DNA of 64,000 bases from Pseudomonas sp. Root562 (GTDB lineage Bacteria; Pseudomonadota; Gammaproteobacteria; Pseudomonadales; Pseudomonadaceae). The position numbers and the translations under genes were made by a program. Below the pieces are notes generated by a model. That model saw only the letters and a list, made by a program, of their open reading frames with translations, was not told where the DNA came from and made no database searches. The DNA lies in the NCBI RefSeq assembly GCF_001427125.1, contig NZ_LMGK01000009.1, positions 856 to 64,855 on the forward strand. The letters run 5' to 3'. Of this stretch, positions 54,643 to 64,000 are shown in pieces (the first letter of the stretch is position 1; every line of letters starts with the position of its first letter).

Positions 54643-57369
54643 TCAAGCCAAACGCGAAAGCATTTCCTTGGCTTCGCTCTTCTGACCGTCATCACCTTCG
54701 GTCACCACCTCATTGAGGATGTCCCGGGCGCCGTCGTTGTCGCCCATGTCGATGTAGGCCTGGGCCAGATCGAGCTTGGTCGCGACCTCATCGGTACCGG
54801 ACAGGAAATCGAAGTCCGGCTCGTCGTCCACTGTGGCCAGGGCATCGTCCACGGTGAAGGTTGGCTCACTGATGCTCTGTGACAGGCGATCCAGCTCGGC
54901 GTTGACGTCATCCAGCTCGGATTCGAATGCATCCGGAGTGGTTGGAGCGTCCATCTCATCGGCCAATGACAAGTCGAAATCGGCTGGCAGTTCCAGGTCA
55001 TCCAGCGGAGCTTCGGCCACTGCGGGAGTGTCGACCGAAGGCAGGTCCTTCACGTCTGCGTCCAGATCCAGCAGGAAATCGTCTTCCGCCAGCAGGGCCG
55101 GAGACGGCTCGCCACCGAGATCCATGTCCAGGTCGAAATCCGACAGGTCACCCAGGTTGTCCTTGATTTCCGTCTGCTGCTGCAGCACCGACTCGAAGCT
55201 CAGGTCGTCGTCCAGCGGGAAATCTTCAAGTTCGTCCAGGGTCGCGGCCGGCTCGGGCTCCACCACAGGTGCTGGCGGAGCGGCTACCGGGGTGATGTTG
55301 TCCAGATCATCGAGACTGAGGTCGAAGGCGCTGTCGAGATCGTCACCAGCCGGCGCTGTGTCGGCTGGGGCCGCTACCGGCGCCACGTTTTCCAGATCGT
55401 CGAGGCTCAGATCGAAAGCGCTGTCGAAGTCATCGTCGGCCGGTGTCGGTTCTGGTGCTTGCGGCTCGTCCAGCAACAGGTCCTTGACGTATTGTGCGTC
55501 CAGTTCGGCAGCGGCCGCCGCCGCGGCGATACCGCCCGCCGCAACCAGCGCCATGGCCGGGAAACGGCTTTTCAGTTTTTCGACCTGGGCGAAGTTGTCG
55601 CCGTTGGCCACCAGTTGACGTTCCTGAACCACGAAGGCATCGCGGTCGCCCTGCAAACCGTAGACTTCCATCAGTTTGAGGCGCAGATCGCTGCGCTGCG
55701 GCTCTTGTTTGACGCCCTCTTCCAGCAACGCGGCAGCCTGATTGAGACGACCGGCTGCGATGTGCGACTGGGCTTGACCCAACACGTCGTCGGAGCGCTC
55801 GGCCGCCGGCGAGACCAGTGGCGCGGCAATCGGTGGCGTTACCACGACCGGCGTAATCACCGGCGCCGGGGCTGGGGCTGGGACTGGCGCGGGTGCCGGA
55901 GCAGTCGCAAGATTCACGCTTGGCGGTGGAACCTCCAGGCCTTCGAAGCTGCTTTCAGGCAAGTCGAGATCAGCAGAAAACTCCTGCTCTTCGGACAAGG
56001 CGCGAGCCATGCGCAGATGTTTCTCGGCTTCCTGTTGAGCTTTGCGGCGACGTGCCAGCAACAGCAGCAAGAGCAACACAACCACTGCCCCGCCACCCGC
56101 CAGGCCCAACAACCACGGATTGGTCAGCAGTTCGTTGAATTTCTGCTCGTCGGAGACAGCAGGCGCCGGCTCAACCGGTTGCTCGGTTGGCGCGGGAGCG
56201 GTTTCAGGCGCAGCCGCCGCAGGTGCTGGCGCCGCTTCGGCAGGTGTCGCCGCCGGGTCCGCCGCCAGTTCCGCTGTGATCGCAGGCGCTGTTGCCGCAG
56301 CCGGCGCACCCGCTGCGCCTTCGGCTTGCAACTTGGCCAGTTGATTGTTCTTCAGTTCGATCAGACGCTGCAGCTTGTCCAACTGGCTTTGCAGGTCGCT
56401 CATGCGGCTCTTCAGTTCGGCATTGTCACGACGCGTCGTATCAAGGCTTTCCTGGGTGACCGCGAGTTTGTTACTCAGGGCCTTGGCATCGCCTGCCGGC
56501 CCCTTGCCCGCAGCCTTGCCGGATTCAGCGGAAACCAGGCTCAGGTTGTCCCGGCCGGCTTGCGTGGACACGGCTTCGCCACGGCCACGATTAGTGGCAT
56601 CAAGTTGCTGCTGCCCGGTTCCAGGCTTCGCTACATAGCGGCGGCCCTGGCGCCAGGCGGTGTTCTGCGCAGCGACTTCGGCCATGGCTTTAGGTTGTGC
56701 CAGGCTGGTGCTCTGCGCCTGATCCGGCAGACGCAACACTTGGCCGGTTTTAAGCCGGTTAATGTTGCCGTCGATAAAAGCGTCCGGGTTCAGCGCCTGG
56801 ATGGCCAGCATGGTTTGTTGAATCGAACCGCCATTACGCGCCTTCGCCGCGATTTCCCACAGGGTATCGCGCGACGTGGTGGTGTATTCGGACGGTTTGG
56901 TCGCAGCGGTGACCGGCGTGGTGCCCGTCGGTGCAGGTTGCGCAGCCGCTTCAGCGGTCTGCGGCGAGAATTTGGAAGGATCGAGCAGCACGCTGTAATC
57001 GCGTAGCAGGCGACCGTTTGGCCACATCACCTGAACCAGGAATTTCACCATCGGTTCAGAGAGTGGTTTGCTGGAGGTCACACGCAGGATGCTTTTGCCG
57101 CTGGCGTTCAGCACAGGGGTAAACGTCAGGTCGTTGAGAAACGCCTGGCGATCGACACCGGCCTTGGCGAAATCTTCAGGTGAAGCCAGGCTCGGCACCA
57201 CTTCGGCAGCGGTGAGTTCCTTGACGTCCAGCAATTCGATTTCCGCCACCAACGGCTGGTTCAGCGTCGATTTCAGGGTCAGCTCCCCGAGCCCGAGGGC
57301 ATGCGCCATACCGGAGGACAGCGCCGAGGCGGCCGCTATTGCTAACACCAGTTTGCGAACTTGAACCAT
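54643..57369 (-). CDS. fimV: FimV/HubP-family polar hub protein
   Basis: 908 residues. FimV organises the cell pole and supports type IV pilus function, twitching and cAMP signalling in Pseudomonas. In order: signal peptide (LVLAIAAASALSSGMAHA), FimV N-terminal domain, a LysM peptidoglycan-binding motif (about 158-210, SRDTLWEIAAKARNGG), a coiled coil (about 300-345), one membrane helix (LLGLAGGGAVVVLLLLLLLA), a long acidic cytoplasmic tract, and the C-terminal FimV/TPR-like domain (LDLAQAYIDMGDNDGARDIL). The acidic tract has two 30-residue repeats around DSAFDLSLDDL. The length is typical for P. fluorescens relatives. Confidence 0.94.
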   Translation of the reverse strand: MVQVRKLVLAIAAASALSSGMAHALGLGELTLKSTLNQPLVAEIELLDVKELTAAEVVPSLASPEDFAKAGVDRQAFLNDLTFTPVLNASGKSILRVTSSKPLSEPMVKFLVQVMWPNGRLLRDYSVLLDPSKFSPQTAEAAAQPAPTGTTPVTAATKPSEYTTTSRDTLWEIAAKARNGGSIQQTMLAIQALNPDAFIDGNINRLKTGQVLRLPDQAQSTSLAQPKAMAEVAAQNTAWRQGRRYVAKPGTGQQQLDATNRGRGEAVSTQAGRDNLSLVSAESGKAAGKGPAGDAKALSNKLAVTQESLDTTRRDNAELKSRMSDLQSQLDKLQRLIELKNNQLAKLQAEGAAGAPAAATAPAITAELAADPAATPAEAAPAPAAAAPETAPAPTEQPVEPAPAVSDEQKFNELLTNPWLLGLAGGGAVVVLLLLLLLARRRKAQQEAEKHLRMARALSEEQEFSADLDLPESSFEGLEVPPPSVNLATAPAPAPVPAPAPAPVITPVVVTPPIAAPLVSPAAERSDDVLGQAQSHIAAGRLNQAAALLEEGVKQEPQRSDLRLKLMEVYGLQGDRDAFVVQERQLVANGDNFAQVEKLKSRFPAMALVAAGGIAAAAAAAELDAQYVKDLLLDEPQAPEPTPADDDFDSAFDLSLDDLENVAPVAAPADTAPAGDDLDSAFDLSLDDLDNITPVAAPPAPVVEPEPAATLDELEDFPLDDDLSFESVLQQQTEIKDNLGDLSDFDLDMDLGGEPSPALLAEDDFLLDLDADVKDLPSVDTPAVAEAPLDDLELPADFDLSLADEMDAPTTPDAFESELDDVNAELDRLSQSISEPTFTVDDALATVDDEPDFDFLSGTDEVATKLDLAQAYIDMGDNDGARDILNEVVTEGDDGQKSEAKEMLSRLA

Positions 57370-57438
57370 AGCTCATCCTTAGTTTGAACATTCCTCGGCC
57401 AGCGAGAAGGTGTTGATAGTCGCTGCCGTAAGGCATTG

Positions 57439-57467
57439 CGCGCGGCGACGAAGGGTCGTCGCGCGCG
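57439..57467 (-). repeat. strong GC hairpin in the asd2-fimV interval
   Basis: CGCGCG and GCGACGA pair with TCGTCG and CGCGCG around an AGGG loop, giving 12 pairs with one bulged G. There is no T run. It lies 70 bases before the fimV start and 108 after the Asd-like stop, so it may fold in the fimV leader. Confidence 0.6.
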
Positions 57468-57574
57468 ATTGTTTCGTGCATGCCCCGGAAAGCCCCGCAG
57501 GGTGGCTGACCTTCAGCATCCCGGCAAGCATGACGCCGACCCGGAATCATTCGAAAATTGTTGCCAAGTATCTT

Positions 57575-58585
57575 TTACAGCAGGTCTTTTATCAACAATT
57601 CGGCCAGCTGCACAGCATTGAGCGCGGCCCCTTTGCGTACGTTATCTGACGTCAGCCACAAATTAAGTTCCGACAGGTCGTCGATACCGTGGCGAACCCG
57701 ACCAACGTAGACCACATCCTGCCCTACCGCATCGCCGACCGGTGTCGGGTAATCACCCGCCTCGACCAGTTCGATACCGGGTGCATCCTCCAGCGCGGCA
57801 TTGACTTTCACCAGTTCGATAGCGCTTGCAGACTGCAGGGTCACGCTAAAGCTATCGCCAAAAAACACCGGGGCTTGAATGCAAGTGACAGAAATTTTCA
57901 GCGAAGGCAGCGCCAGCACCTGACGCAGTTCACGCACCAGGCGTTTTTCCAGCAGTGTATGGCCCTGCTCGTCCGGCTTGCCGACTTGCGCCAGCAAATT
58001 GAAAGCCATCTGTCGATCGAAGAATTTGGGTTCCAGTGGACGCACGTTGAGCAGTTCGGCGGTCTGTCGCGCCAGTTCGCTCACCGCTTCACGGCCTTGG
58101 GCAGACACTGCCAGGCTGGCGGTCAGGTTGATGCGCTGCAAGTCGAGCAAATCCAGCAGCGGCGCCAGCACCACCGCCAATGTGGTAGCCGACGGACTCG
58201 GGCTGCTGACCTGAAACGGTTTTTTCAGGCCAGCCAGCACTTGGGCATTGGCTTCCGGCACCACTTGCGGCGCCTGATCGGCGGGCAAGGCGCCGGACAG
58301 GTCGATGATCGAGCAACCGGCCGCCGCGGCACGGGAGGCGAAACTCAAGCTGGCCGCCGGACCTGCGGCGAAGAACACCAGCTGCACCTTGCCGAAGTCG
58401 AACTCATCGACCTCTCGCACCCGCACATTCTTGCCCCGGAACGGCACCGAACTGCCAGCGGACTCACTGCTGGCCAACAGGTGCAGGTCGCCGACCGGGA
58501 AATCGCGCTCTTCGAGTATCTGCACCAGCGTTTCGCCAACAGTACCGGTGGCGCCGATCACGGCAATATCAATGGACTGGCTCAT
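57575..58585 (-). CDS. aspartate-semialdehyde dehydrogenase paralogue without catalytic residues (USG-1 type)
   Basis: 336 residues with the Asd fold: Rossmann start IAVIGATGTVGETLVQILEE and the VFFAAGPAASLSF strand. Where active enzymes have the nucleophile in a PNCST-like loop, this one reads SSPSPSATT at 127-135, with no cysteine. The substrate-binding VxxTYQAVSGAG is replaced by LTASLAVSAQGREAV, and the late RVPVxxGHSE by IQAPVFFGDSF. It therefore should not have the usual activity. It resembles the USG-1/Asd-like protein commonly next to asd. It may act as a partner or structural homologue. The ATG at 58585 was chosen because longer in-frame extensions are REP-like. Confidence 0.9.
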   Translation of the reverse strand: MSQSIDIAVIGATGTVGETLVQILEERDFPVGDLHLLASSESAGSSVPFRGKNVRVREVDEFDFGKVQLVFFAAGPAASLSFASRAAAAGCSIIDLSGALPADQAPQVVPEANAQVLAGLKKPFQVSSPSPSATTLAVVLAPLLDLLDLQRINLTASLAVSAQGREAVSELARQTAELLNVRPLEPKFFDRQMAFNLLAQVGKPDEQGHTLLEKRLVRELRQVLALPSLKISVTCIQAPVFFGDSFSVTLQSASAIELVKVNAALEDAPGIELVEAGDYPTPVGDAVGQDVVYVGRVRHGIDDLSELNLWLTSDNVRKGAALNAVQLAELLIKDLL

Positions 58586-58690
58586 GGTTCTACCTCTGGC
58601 GAAACGGCGGGAGCGGCACTTTACCGGGTGGTGGGTGTACAGGCAATTTCTGCCCACCACGACAGCGGACGCAGAGCGTCCATGGCGGCA

Positions 58691-58711
58691 TTCCCACGCA
58701 GAGCGTGGGAA
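58691..58711. repeat. short palindrome of a dispersed Pseudomonas repeat
   Basis: TTCCCACGC and GCGTGGGAA flank AGA, and a partial second copy follows (GGGGCGTGGGAATGATCGG at 58722-58741). It looks like a degenerate REP pair between the two asd genes. Confidence 0.75.
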
Positions 58712-58749
58712 CGATCGGACGCGGGGCGTGGGAATGATCGGTGGGGATA

Positions 58750-58785
58750 AAAAAACCCGCACCTCCTTCAAGGCGCGGGTTCTTT
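58750..58785 (-). terminator. terminator after asd
   Basis: On the minus strand AACCCGCGCCTT pairs with AGGTGCGGGTT (one mismatch) around GAAGG-type bases, followed by seven T. It ends asd transcription before the Asd-like gene, which must have its own promoter or rely on read-through. Confidence 0.9.
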
Positions 58786-58800
58786 CATTGCAGCTATCGA

Positions 58801-59913
58801 TCAACGCTCAAGCAGAATCCGCAACATGCGACGCAGCGGCTCGGCCGCGCCCCACAGCAGTTGGTCGCCAACGGTGAACGCGCCGACGAACTGCGAGCCC
58901 ATGTTCAGCTTGCGCAGACGGCCAACCGGAATGTTCAGGGTGCCGGTGACCTTGTTCGGGCTCAGCTCCTGGATGCTCGCATCGCGGTTGTTCGGCACCA
59001 GCTTGACCCATGGGTTGTGCTGGCTGATCAGACCTTCGATATCAGCAATCGGCACGTCTTTGTTCAGCTTGATGGTCAACGCCTGGCTGTGGCAGCGCAT
59101 GGCGCCGATGCGCACGCAGATGCCATCCACCGGGATCGGGCTCTTGAAGCGACCGAGGATCTTGTTGGTCTCGGCCTGGGCTTTCCACTCTTCGCGACTT
59201 TGACCGTTTGGCAGTTCCTTGTCGATCCACGGAATCAGGCTGCCGGCCAACGGTACGCCGAAGTTTTCGGTCGGGTACGCGTCGCTGCGCATGGCTTCGG
59301 CCACTCGACGGTCGATATCGAGGATCGCGCTGGCCGGATCGGCCAGTTGATCAGCGACAGCGGCGTGGGTTGCGCCCATCTGCTTGATCAGCTCACGCAT
59401 GTTCTGTGCGCCGGCACCGGAAGCCGCCTGGTAAGTCATGGCGCTCATCCACTCGACCAGACCGGCTTCGAACAGGCCACCCAGGCCCATCAGCATCAGG
59501 CTGACGGTGCAGTTGCCGCCGATGTAGTTCTTGGTACCCGCGTCCAGCTGCTGGTCGATGACCTTGCGGTTGACCGGGTCCAGTACGATGACCGCGTCAT
59601 CCTGCATGCGCAGGCTGGAAGCGGCGTCGATCCAGTAACCCTGCCAGCCGGCTTCGCGCAGTTTCGGGAAGACTTCGCTGGTGTAGTCGCCACCCTGGCA
59701 GGTCAGAATCACGTCGAGGGTTTTCAGCTCTTCAATGCTGTAAGCGTCCTTGAGCGGAGCAATGTCCTTGCCCACGGACGGGCCTTGGCCACCGACATTG
59801 GAAGTGGTGAAAAACACCGGCTCGATAAGATCGAAATCCTGCTCTTCCAGCATCCGCTGCATGAGCACGGAACCGACCATACCGCGCCAACCGATCAGAC
59901 CTACACGTTTCAT
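58801..59913 (-). CDS. asd: aspartate-semialdehyde dehydrogenase
   Basis: 370 residues, the usual gammaproteobacterial length. It reduces L-aspartyl-4-phosphate to the semialdehyde with NADPH for lysine, methionine, threonine and diaminopimelate. [20 protein letters not shown] (first 20) binds the cofactor. The nucleophile is Cys135 in [14 protein letters not shown], and the substrate and base residues are in the [12 protein letters not shown] and [14 protein letters not shown] segments with the conserved histidine. It follows leuB by 68 bp. Confidence 0.98.
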   Translation of the reverse strand: MKRVGLIGWRGMVGSVLMQRMLEEQDFDLIEPVFFTTSNVGGQGPSVGKDIAPLKDAYSIEELKTLDVILTCQGGDYTSEVFPKLREAGWQGYWIDAASSLRMQDDAVIVLDPVNRKVIDQQLDAGTKNYIGGNCTVSLMLMGLGGLFEAGLVEWMSAMTYQAASGAGAQNMRELIKQMGATHAAVADQLADPASAILDIDRRVAEAMRSDAYPTENFGVPLAGSLIPWIDKELPNGQSREEWKAQAETNKILGRFKSPIPVDGICVRIGAMRCHSQALTIKLNKDVPIADIEGLISQHNPWVKLVPNNRDASIQELSPNKVTGTLNIPVGRLRKLNMGSQFVGAFTVGDQLLWGAAEPLRRMLRILLER

Positions 59914-59981
59914 CGCAACTACACCTTCTTGAAATGTGGGCCGCTGCTTTCGGGGGTGAAATGGGCAGCGGGCCCGAGAGA

Positions 59982-61064
<1,083 letters not shown>

Positions 61065-61132
61065 GCTTTCCTCATGTCTTCTGTCGGCGCGACATCAACC
61101 GGCGCGCCCGGAAAAATGCTTACGTTCGACGC

Positions 61133-61900
61133 TTATCGTTCAGCCATCAGCACCAGCACATCGGTGCTGAACGAACCATCGGCCTCAATCTGAAAATATT
61201 CGCGTACTTCGTTGCCCATCGATTGCTGCAATTCGCGGATCGCCGCGCGCATCACTTCAGGTGTACGCATGCGCTCGACCCAGCTGTTGTATTCCAGACG
61301 TAGCCGCTGACGACTAGTGCTGCGGGTATGCAACCCCGCCTCGCTGACCTGCCGCAACCACTCGCCAGCAGAATAATCGCGCACATGGCTGGTGTCGCGC
61401 AGCACTTCGACGCTTTGCAGGTAAGTGTCGAACAACGGGCTGCCCGGTGACAACACGTCGACGAACGCCGCCACGCCACCCGGTTTCAATACCCGGCGCA
61501 CTTCGCGCAAGGCCAGGCCAAGATCGCTCCAGTGGTGCGCCGAATAACGGCTGAACACGAAGTCGAACTCGCCATCGGCAAACGGCAAGCGTTCGGCGGC
61601 GCCGTTAACCGTGATCACGTTGCTCAAGCCACGATCGACGGCAGCGGCAGCGACCACGTCGAGCATCTGCTGCGACAGGTCGTAGGCCACCACTTCTTTC
61701 ACCAGCGAAGCGACGTGAAAACTGACGTGGCCGGCGCCGCAGCCCAGATCCAGCACCCGGGCATCGCCCTGCCCCACCAGCTCGGCCTGTAGCAGCGCAA
61801 ATTCAGTGCCTTGAGCGTGGACGGCGCTGCTCAGGTAGGCGGCGGCCTGTTCACCGAATTGCTTCTGGACTACCTGACTGTGCTGGGCGGTGCTGGTCAT
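61133..61900 (-). CDS. class I SAM-dependent methyltransferase between leuD and leuB
   Basis: 255 residues, a UbiE/BioC-like Rossmann methyltransferase. Motif I is RVLDLGCGAGHVSFHVA near 50, the acidic loop after strand 2 is VVAYDLSQQMLDVV, and the post-motif reads FDFVFSRYSAHHWSDLG. The C-terminal half is specific and gives no known acceptor. It sits inside the leucine gene group in Pseudomonas, as I recall, and is probably co-transcribed. The substrate is unknown; BioC-like malonyl-ACP methylation is possible but unsupported. Confidence 0.85.
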   Translation of the reverse strand: MTSTAQHSQVVQKQFGEQAAAYLSSAVHAQGTEFALLQAELVGQGDARVLDLGCGAGHVSFHVASLVKEVVAYDLSQQMLDVVAAAAVDRGLSNVITVNGAAERLPFADGEFDFVFSRYSAHHWSDLGLALREVRRVLKPGGVAAFVDVLSPGSPLFDTYLQSVEVLRDTSHVRDYSAGEWLRQVSEAGLHTRSTSRQRLRLEYNSWVERMRTPEVMRAAIRELQQSMGNEVREYFQIEADGSFSTDVLVLMAER

Positions 61901-61947
61901 GGGGACTTCCTTTTTCGGGGTCTAGTCTTGTAGTGCCTGGGCCGTCG

Positions 61948-62023
61948 TCATCGCGAGCAAGCTTTGCTCCTACAAGTCTGTGGCGCTCACAAAACCTGTA
62001 GGAGCTGAGCTTGCTCGCGATGA
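61948..62023. repeat. REP/BIME-type inverted repeat between leuD and the methyltransferase
   Basis: 27-base arms (61948-61974 and 61997-62023) are inverted with two mismatches. The core is CGCGAGCAAGCT, then GCTCCTACA; the tail matches the short palindrome at 28935-28964. Confidence 0.93.
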
Positions 62024-62051
62024 GGCCGGCCCTGGCTACATCGATTTCGGA

Positions 62052-62696
62052 TCAAGCGTCGCGGAACAACCACGGCTGGCTCACACGGTGTTTGGCTTCA
62101 AACGTTGCAATCGCATCGCCGTCCTGCAAGGTCAGGCCGATATCGTCCAGGCCGTTGAGCAGGCAGTGTTTGCGGAACGCGTCGATTTCGAAACTCAACA
62201 CCTTGCCATCCGGGCGGGTCACGGTCTGGGCTTGCAGATCGATCTGCAACTGATAACCCGGTTCGGCTTCGACCTGCTTGAACAGTTCATCGACTTCGGC
62301 ATCGCTCAAGATGATCGGCAGCAAGCCGTTCTTGAAGCTGTTGTTGAAGAAAATGTCGGCGTAGCTTGGCGCGATGATGCTGCGGAAACCGTACTCTTCC
62401 AGCGCCCACGGCGCGTGTTCACGACTGGAGCCGCAACCGAAGTTCTCGCGGGCCAACAACACGCTGGCGCCTTGGTAACGCTCGGCATTGAGCACGAAGT
62501 CCTTGTTCAGCGGACGCTTGGAGTTGTCCTGATACGGTTGGCCCACATCCAGATAACGCCATTCATCGAACAGGTTCGGACCGAAACCGGTGCGTTTGAT
62601 CGACTTCAGAAATTGCTTCGGAATGATCTGGTCGGTATCGACGTTGGCACGATCCAGAGGCGCGACAAGTCCAGTGTGCTGGGTAAAAGCTTTCAT
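62052..62696 (-). CDS. leuD: 3-isopropylmalate dehydratase small subunit
   Basis: 214 residues. With LeuC it isomerises 2- to 3-isopropylmalate. It has the aconitase swivel domain: [20 protein letters not shown] at the start with [30 protein letters not shown] with the substrate-binding serine and arginine, and [21 protein letters not shown]. It lies ten bases after leuC, so the two subunits are made together. Confidence 0.98.
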   Translation of the reverse strand: MKAFTQHTGLVAPLDRANVDTDQIIPKQFLKSIKRTGFGPNLFDEWRYLDVGQPYQDNSKRPLNKDFVLNAERYQGASVLLARENFGCGSSREHAPWALEEYGFRSIIAPSYADIFFNNSFKNGLLPIILSDAEVDELFKQVEAEPGYQLQIDLQAQTVTRPDGKVLSFEIDAFRKHCLLNGLDDIGLTLQDGDAIATFEAKHRVSQPWLFRDA

Positions 62697-62706
62697 GCTG
62701 CGCTCC

Positions 62707-64000
62707 TTAGATCAATTCACGGACGTCGACGAAACGACCGTTCACAGCGGCGGCGGCGGCCATGGCCGGGCTGACCAGGTGAGTACGACCACCGGCACCC
62801 TGACGGCCTTCGAAGTTACGGTTGGAAGTCGAGGCGCAATGCTCGCCACTTTCCAAACGGTCCGGGTTCATCGCCAGGCACATCGAGCAACCCGGCTCGC
62901 GCCATTCGAAACCGGCGTCGAGGAAAATCTTGTCCAGGCCTTCCGATTCAGCCTGCGCCTTCACCAGACCCGAGCCCGGCACCACGATGGCCTGCTTGAT
63001 GGTCGAAGCCACCTTGCGGCCCTTGGCGATCACGGCCGCAGCGCGCAAATCTTCGATGCGCGAGTTGGTGCAGGAGCCGATGAATACGCGGTCGAGCTGA
63101 ATGTCGGTGATCGCCTGATTGGCGGTTAAACCCATGTACTTCAAGGCGCGTTCGATGGAACCACGCTTGACCAGGTCCATTTCCTTCGCAGGGTCCGGCA
63201 CGTTCTGATCCACGGCCAGCACCATCTCGGGCGAAGTGCCCCAGCTGACTTGCGGCTTGATCCGGGTTGCATCGAGTTCGACGACGGTGTCGAACTTGGC
63301 ATCGGCGTCAGACACCAGGTCTTTCCAGGCTTCGACGGCCAAGTCCCATTCCGCGCCTTTCGGAGCGAACGGACGGCCCTTGACGTAGGCCACGGTTTTT
63401 TCGTCGGCGGCCACCAGGCCTACACGAGCGCCGGCCTCGATGGACATGTTGCAAATGGTCATGCGGCCTTCGACGGACAGGTCGCGAATCGCGCTGCCGG
63501 CGAATTCGATGGCGTGACCGTTACCGCCCGCGGTGCCGATCTTGCCGATGACGGCAAGGACGATGTCCTTGGCGGTCACGCCGAACGGCAATTGCCCTTC
63601 GACACGCACCAGCATGTTTTTCATTTTCTTGGCGACCAGGCACTGAGTGGCAAGCACGTGCTCGACCTCAGACGTGCCGATACCGTGGGCCAGAGCGCCG
63701 AACGCGCCGTGGGTCGAGGTATGGGAGTCGCCGCAGACCACGGTCATGCCCGGCAAGGTTGCGCCCTGCTCAGGGCCGATGACGTGGACGATGCCTTGGC
63801 GGACGTCGTTCATCTTGAACTCGACGATGCCGTATTCATCGCAGTTGTCGTCGAGGGTCTGAACCTGCAAACGCGAGACCTGGTCGGCAATGGCTTCGAT
63901 GCCGCCCTTGCGCTCCGGAGTGGTCGGTACGTTATGGTCCGGGGTCGCGATGTTGGCATCGATGCGCCATGGCTTGCGCCCGGCCAGACGCAGGCCTTCG
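62707..64000 (-). CDS. leuC: 3-isopropylmalate dehydratase large subunit, 5' end outside the window
   Basis: 430 codons are present, open to the right edge; about 40 N-terminal residues should lie beyond, judging from a family length near 472. The [4Fe-4S] cysteines are seen in [13 protein letters not shown] and [32 protein letters not shown] and [18 protein letters not shown] belong to the aconitase core, and the protein ends FVDVRELI. It forms the isopropylmalate isomerase with LeuD, encoded just downstream. Incomplete only because the window stops. Confidence 0.97.
   Translation of the reverse strand, partial: EGLRLAGRKPWRIDANIATPDHNVPTTPERKGGIEAIADQVSRLQVQTLDDNCDEYGIVEFKMNDVRQGIVHVIGPEQGATLPGMTVVCGDSHTSTHGAFGALAHGIGTSEVEHVLATQCLVAKKMKNMLVRVEGQLPFGVTAKDIVLAVIGKIGTAGGNGHAIEFAGSAIRDLSVEGRMTICNMSIEAGARVGLVAADEKTVAYVKGRPFAPKGAEWDLAVEAWKDLVSDADAKFDTVVELDATRIKPQVSWGTSPEMVLAVDQNVPDPAKEMDLVKRGSIERALKYMGLTANQAITDIQLDRVFIGSCTNSRIEDLRAAAVIAKGRKVASTIKQAIVVPGSGLVKAQAESEGLDKIFLDAGFEWREPGCSMCLAMNPDRLESGEHCASTSNRNFEGRQGAGGRTHLVSPAMAAAAAVNGRFVDVRELI

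Noticed and set aside
55459..57006. 515-codon open frame antisense to fimV
   Set aside because: Arg-rich shadow of repetitive fimV coding.
58586..58804. Upstream extension of the Asd-like protein to 58804
   Set aside because: It translates REP-like palindromes and the asd terminator.

Overview
The window looks like one continuous stretch of a Pseudomonas chromosome, most likely of the P. fluorescens group. The basis is gene content and order recalled from that genus: thrS-infC-rpmI-rplT-pheS-pheT-ihfA-merR beside tRNA-Pro, and leuC-leuD-leuB-asd-asd2-fimV-truA-trpF-accD-folC-dedD-cvpA-purF-metZ. The high-GC coding and the REP-type palindromes between genes agree. No species can be named from the sequence alone.

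Layout. (1) 1-4743: the 3' part of an electron-transfer-flavoprotein alpha gene broken by a 101-bp tandem duplication, followed on the same strand by a catabolic row (hotdog acyl-CoA hydratase, CitE-type lyase, succinate-semialdehyde-type dehydrogenase, orphan glutamate/aspartate-type binding protein). This row ends at the 3' end of tRNA-Pro(GGG), a classical island insertion position. (2) 4866-12370, minus: translation and nucleoid operon (thrS, AUU-started infC, rpmI, rplT, a hairpin leader, pheST, ihfA, MerR regulator). (3) 12748-14767: small proteins, including a cold-shock protein and an I78-type lipoprotein. (4) 14800-21674, minus: ribose operon rbsBAC-rbsR-rbsK-rbsD plus a nucleoside hydrolase, with a clear promoter and a perfect 14-bp operator. 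(5) 21849-27433: periplasmic glutaminase-asparaginase, a LexA-box-controlled DUF1654/endonuclease I pair, csrA, several small or membrane proteins (one of 41 residues), and tRNA-Val(GAC). (6) 27617-34550: a PuuB-like amine oxidase and a periplasmic molybdenum hydroxylase operon with a tri-haem cytochrome c and XdhC. (7) 34726-40573: a LysR regulator divergent from a transporter and an L-rhamnonate route (RhmD, RhmA, lactaldehyde dehydrogenase). (8) 40691-44632, minus: iron-type cell-surface signalling set (ECF sigma, FecR, TonB receptor) behind a Fur-like box. (9) 44874-45250: tRNA-Val(TAC) and two tRNA-Asp(GTC). (10) 45380-64000, minus: the conserved biosynthetic block from an SDR enzyme and metZ to leuC, which runs off the right edge.

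How the parts work together. The ribose block imports ribose, frees it from nucleosides, and converts it to ribose-5-phosphate. The rhamnonate block takes a sugar acid to pyruvate and lactate. The leu/asd/metZ/trpF/purF/folC/accD block is housekeeping biosynthesis. The items most worth a second look are the catabolic row beside tRNA-Pro with its broken etfA, the SOS-controlled endonuclease I operon, the Asd paralogue lacking its catalytic residues, and the 41-residue membrane protein. I saw no transposase, integrase, CRISPR array, prophage or recognisable defence system.
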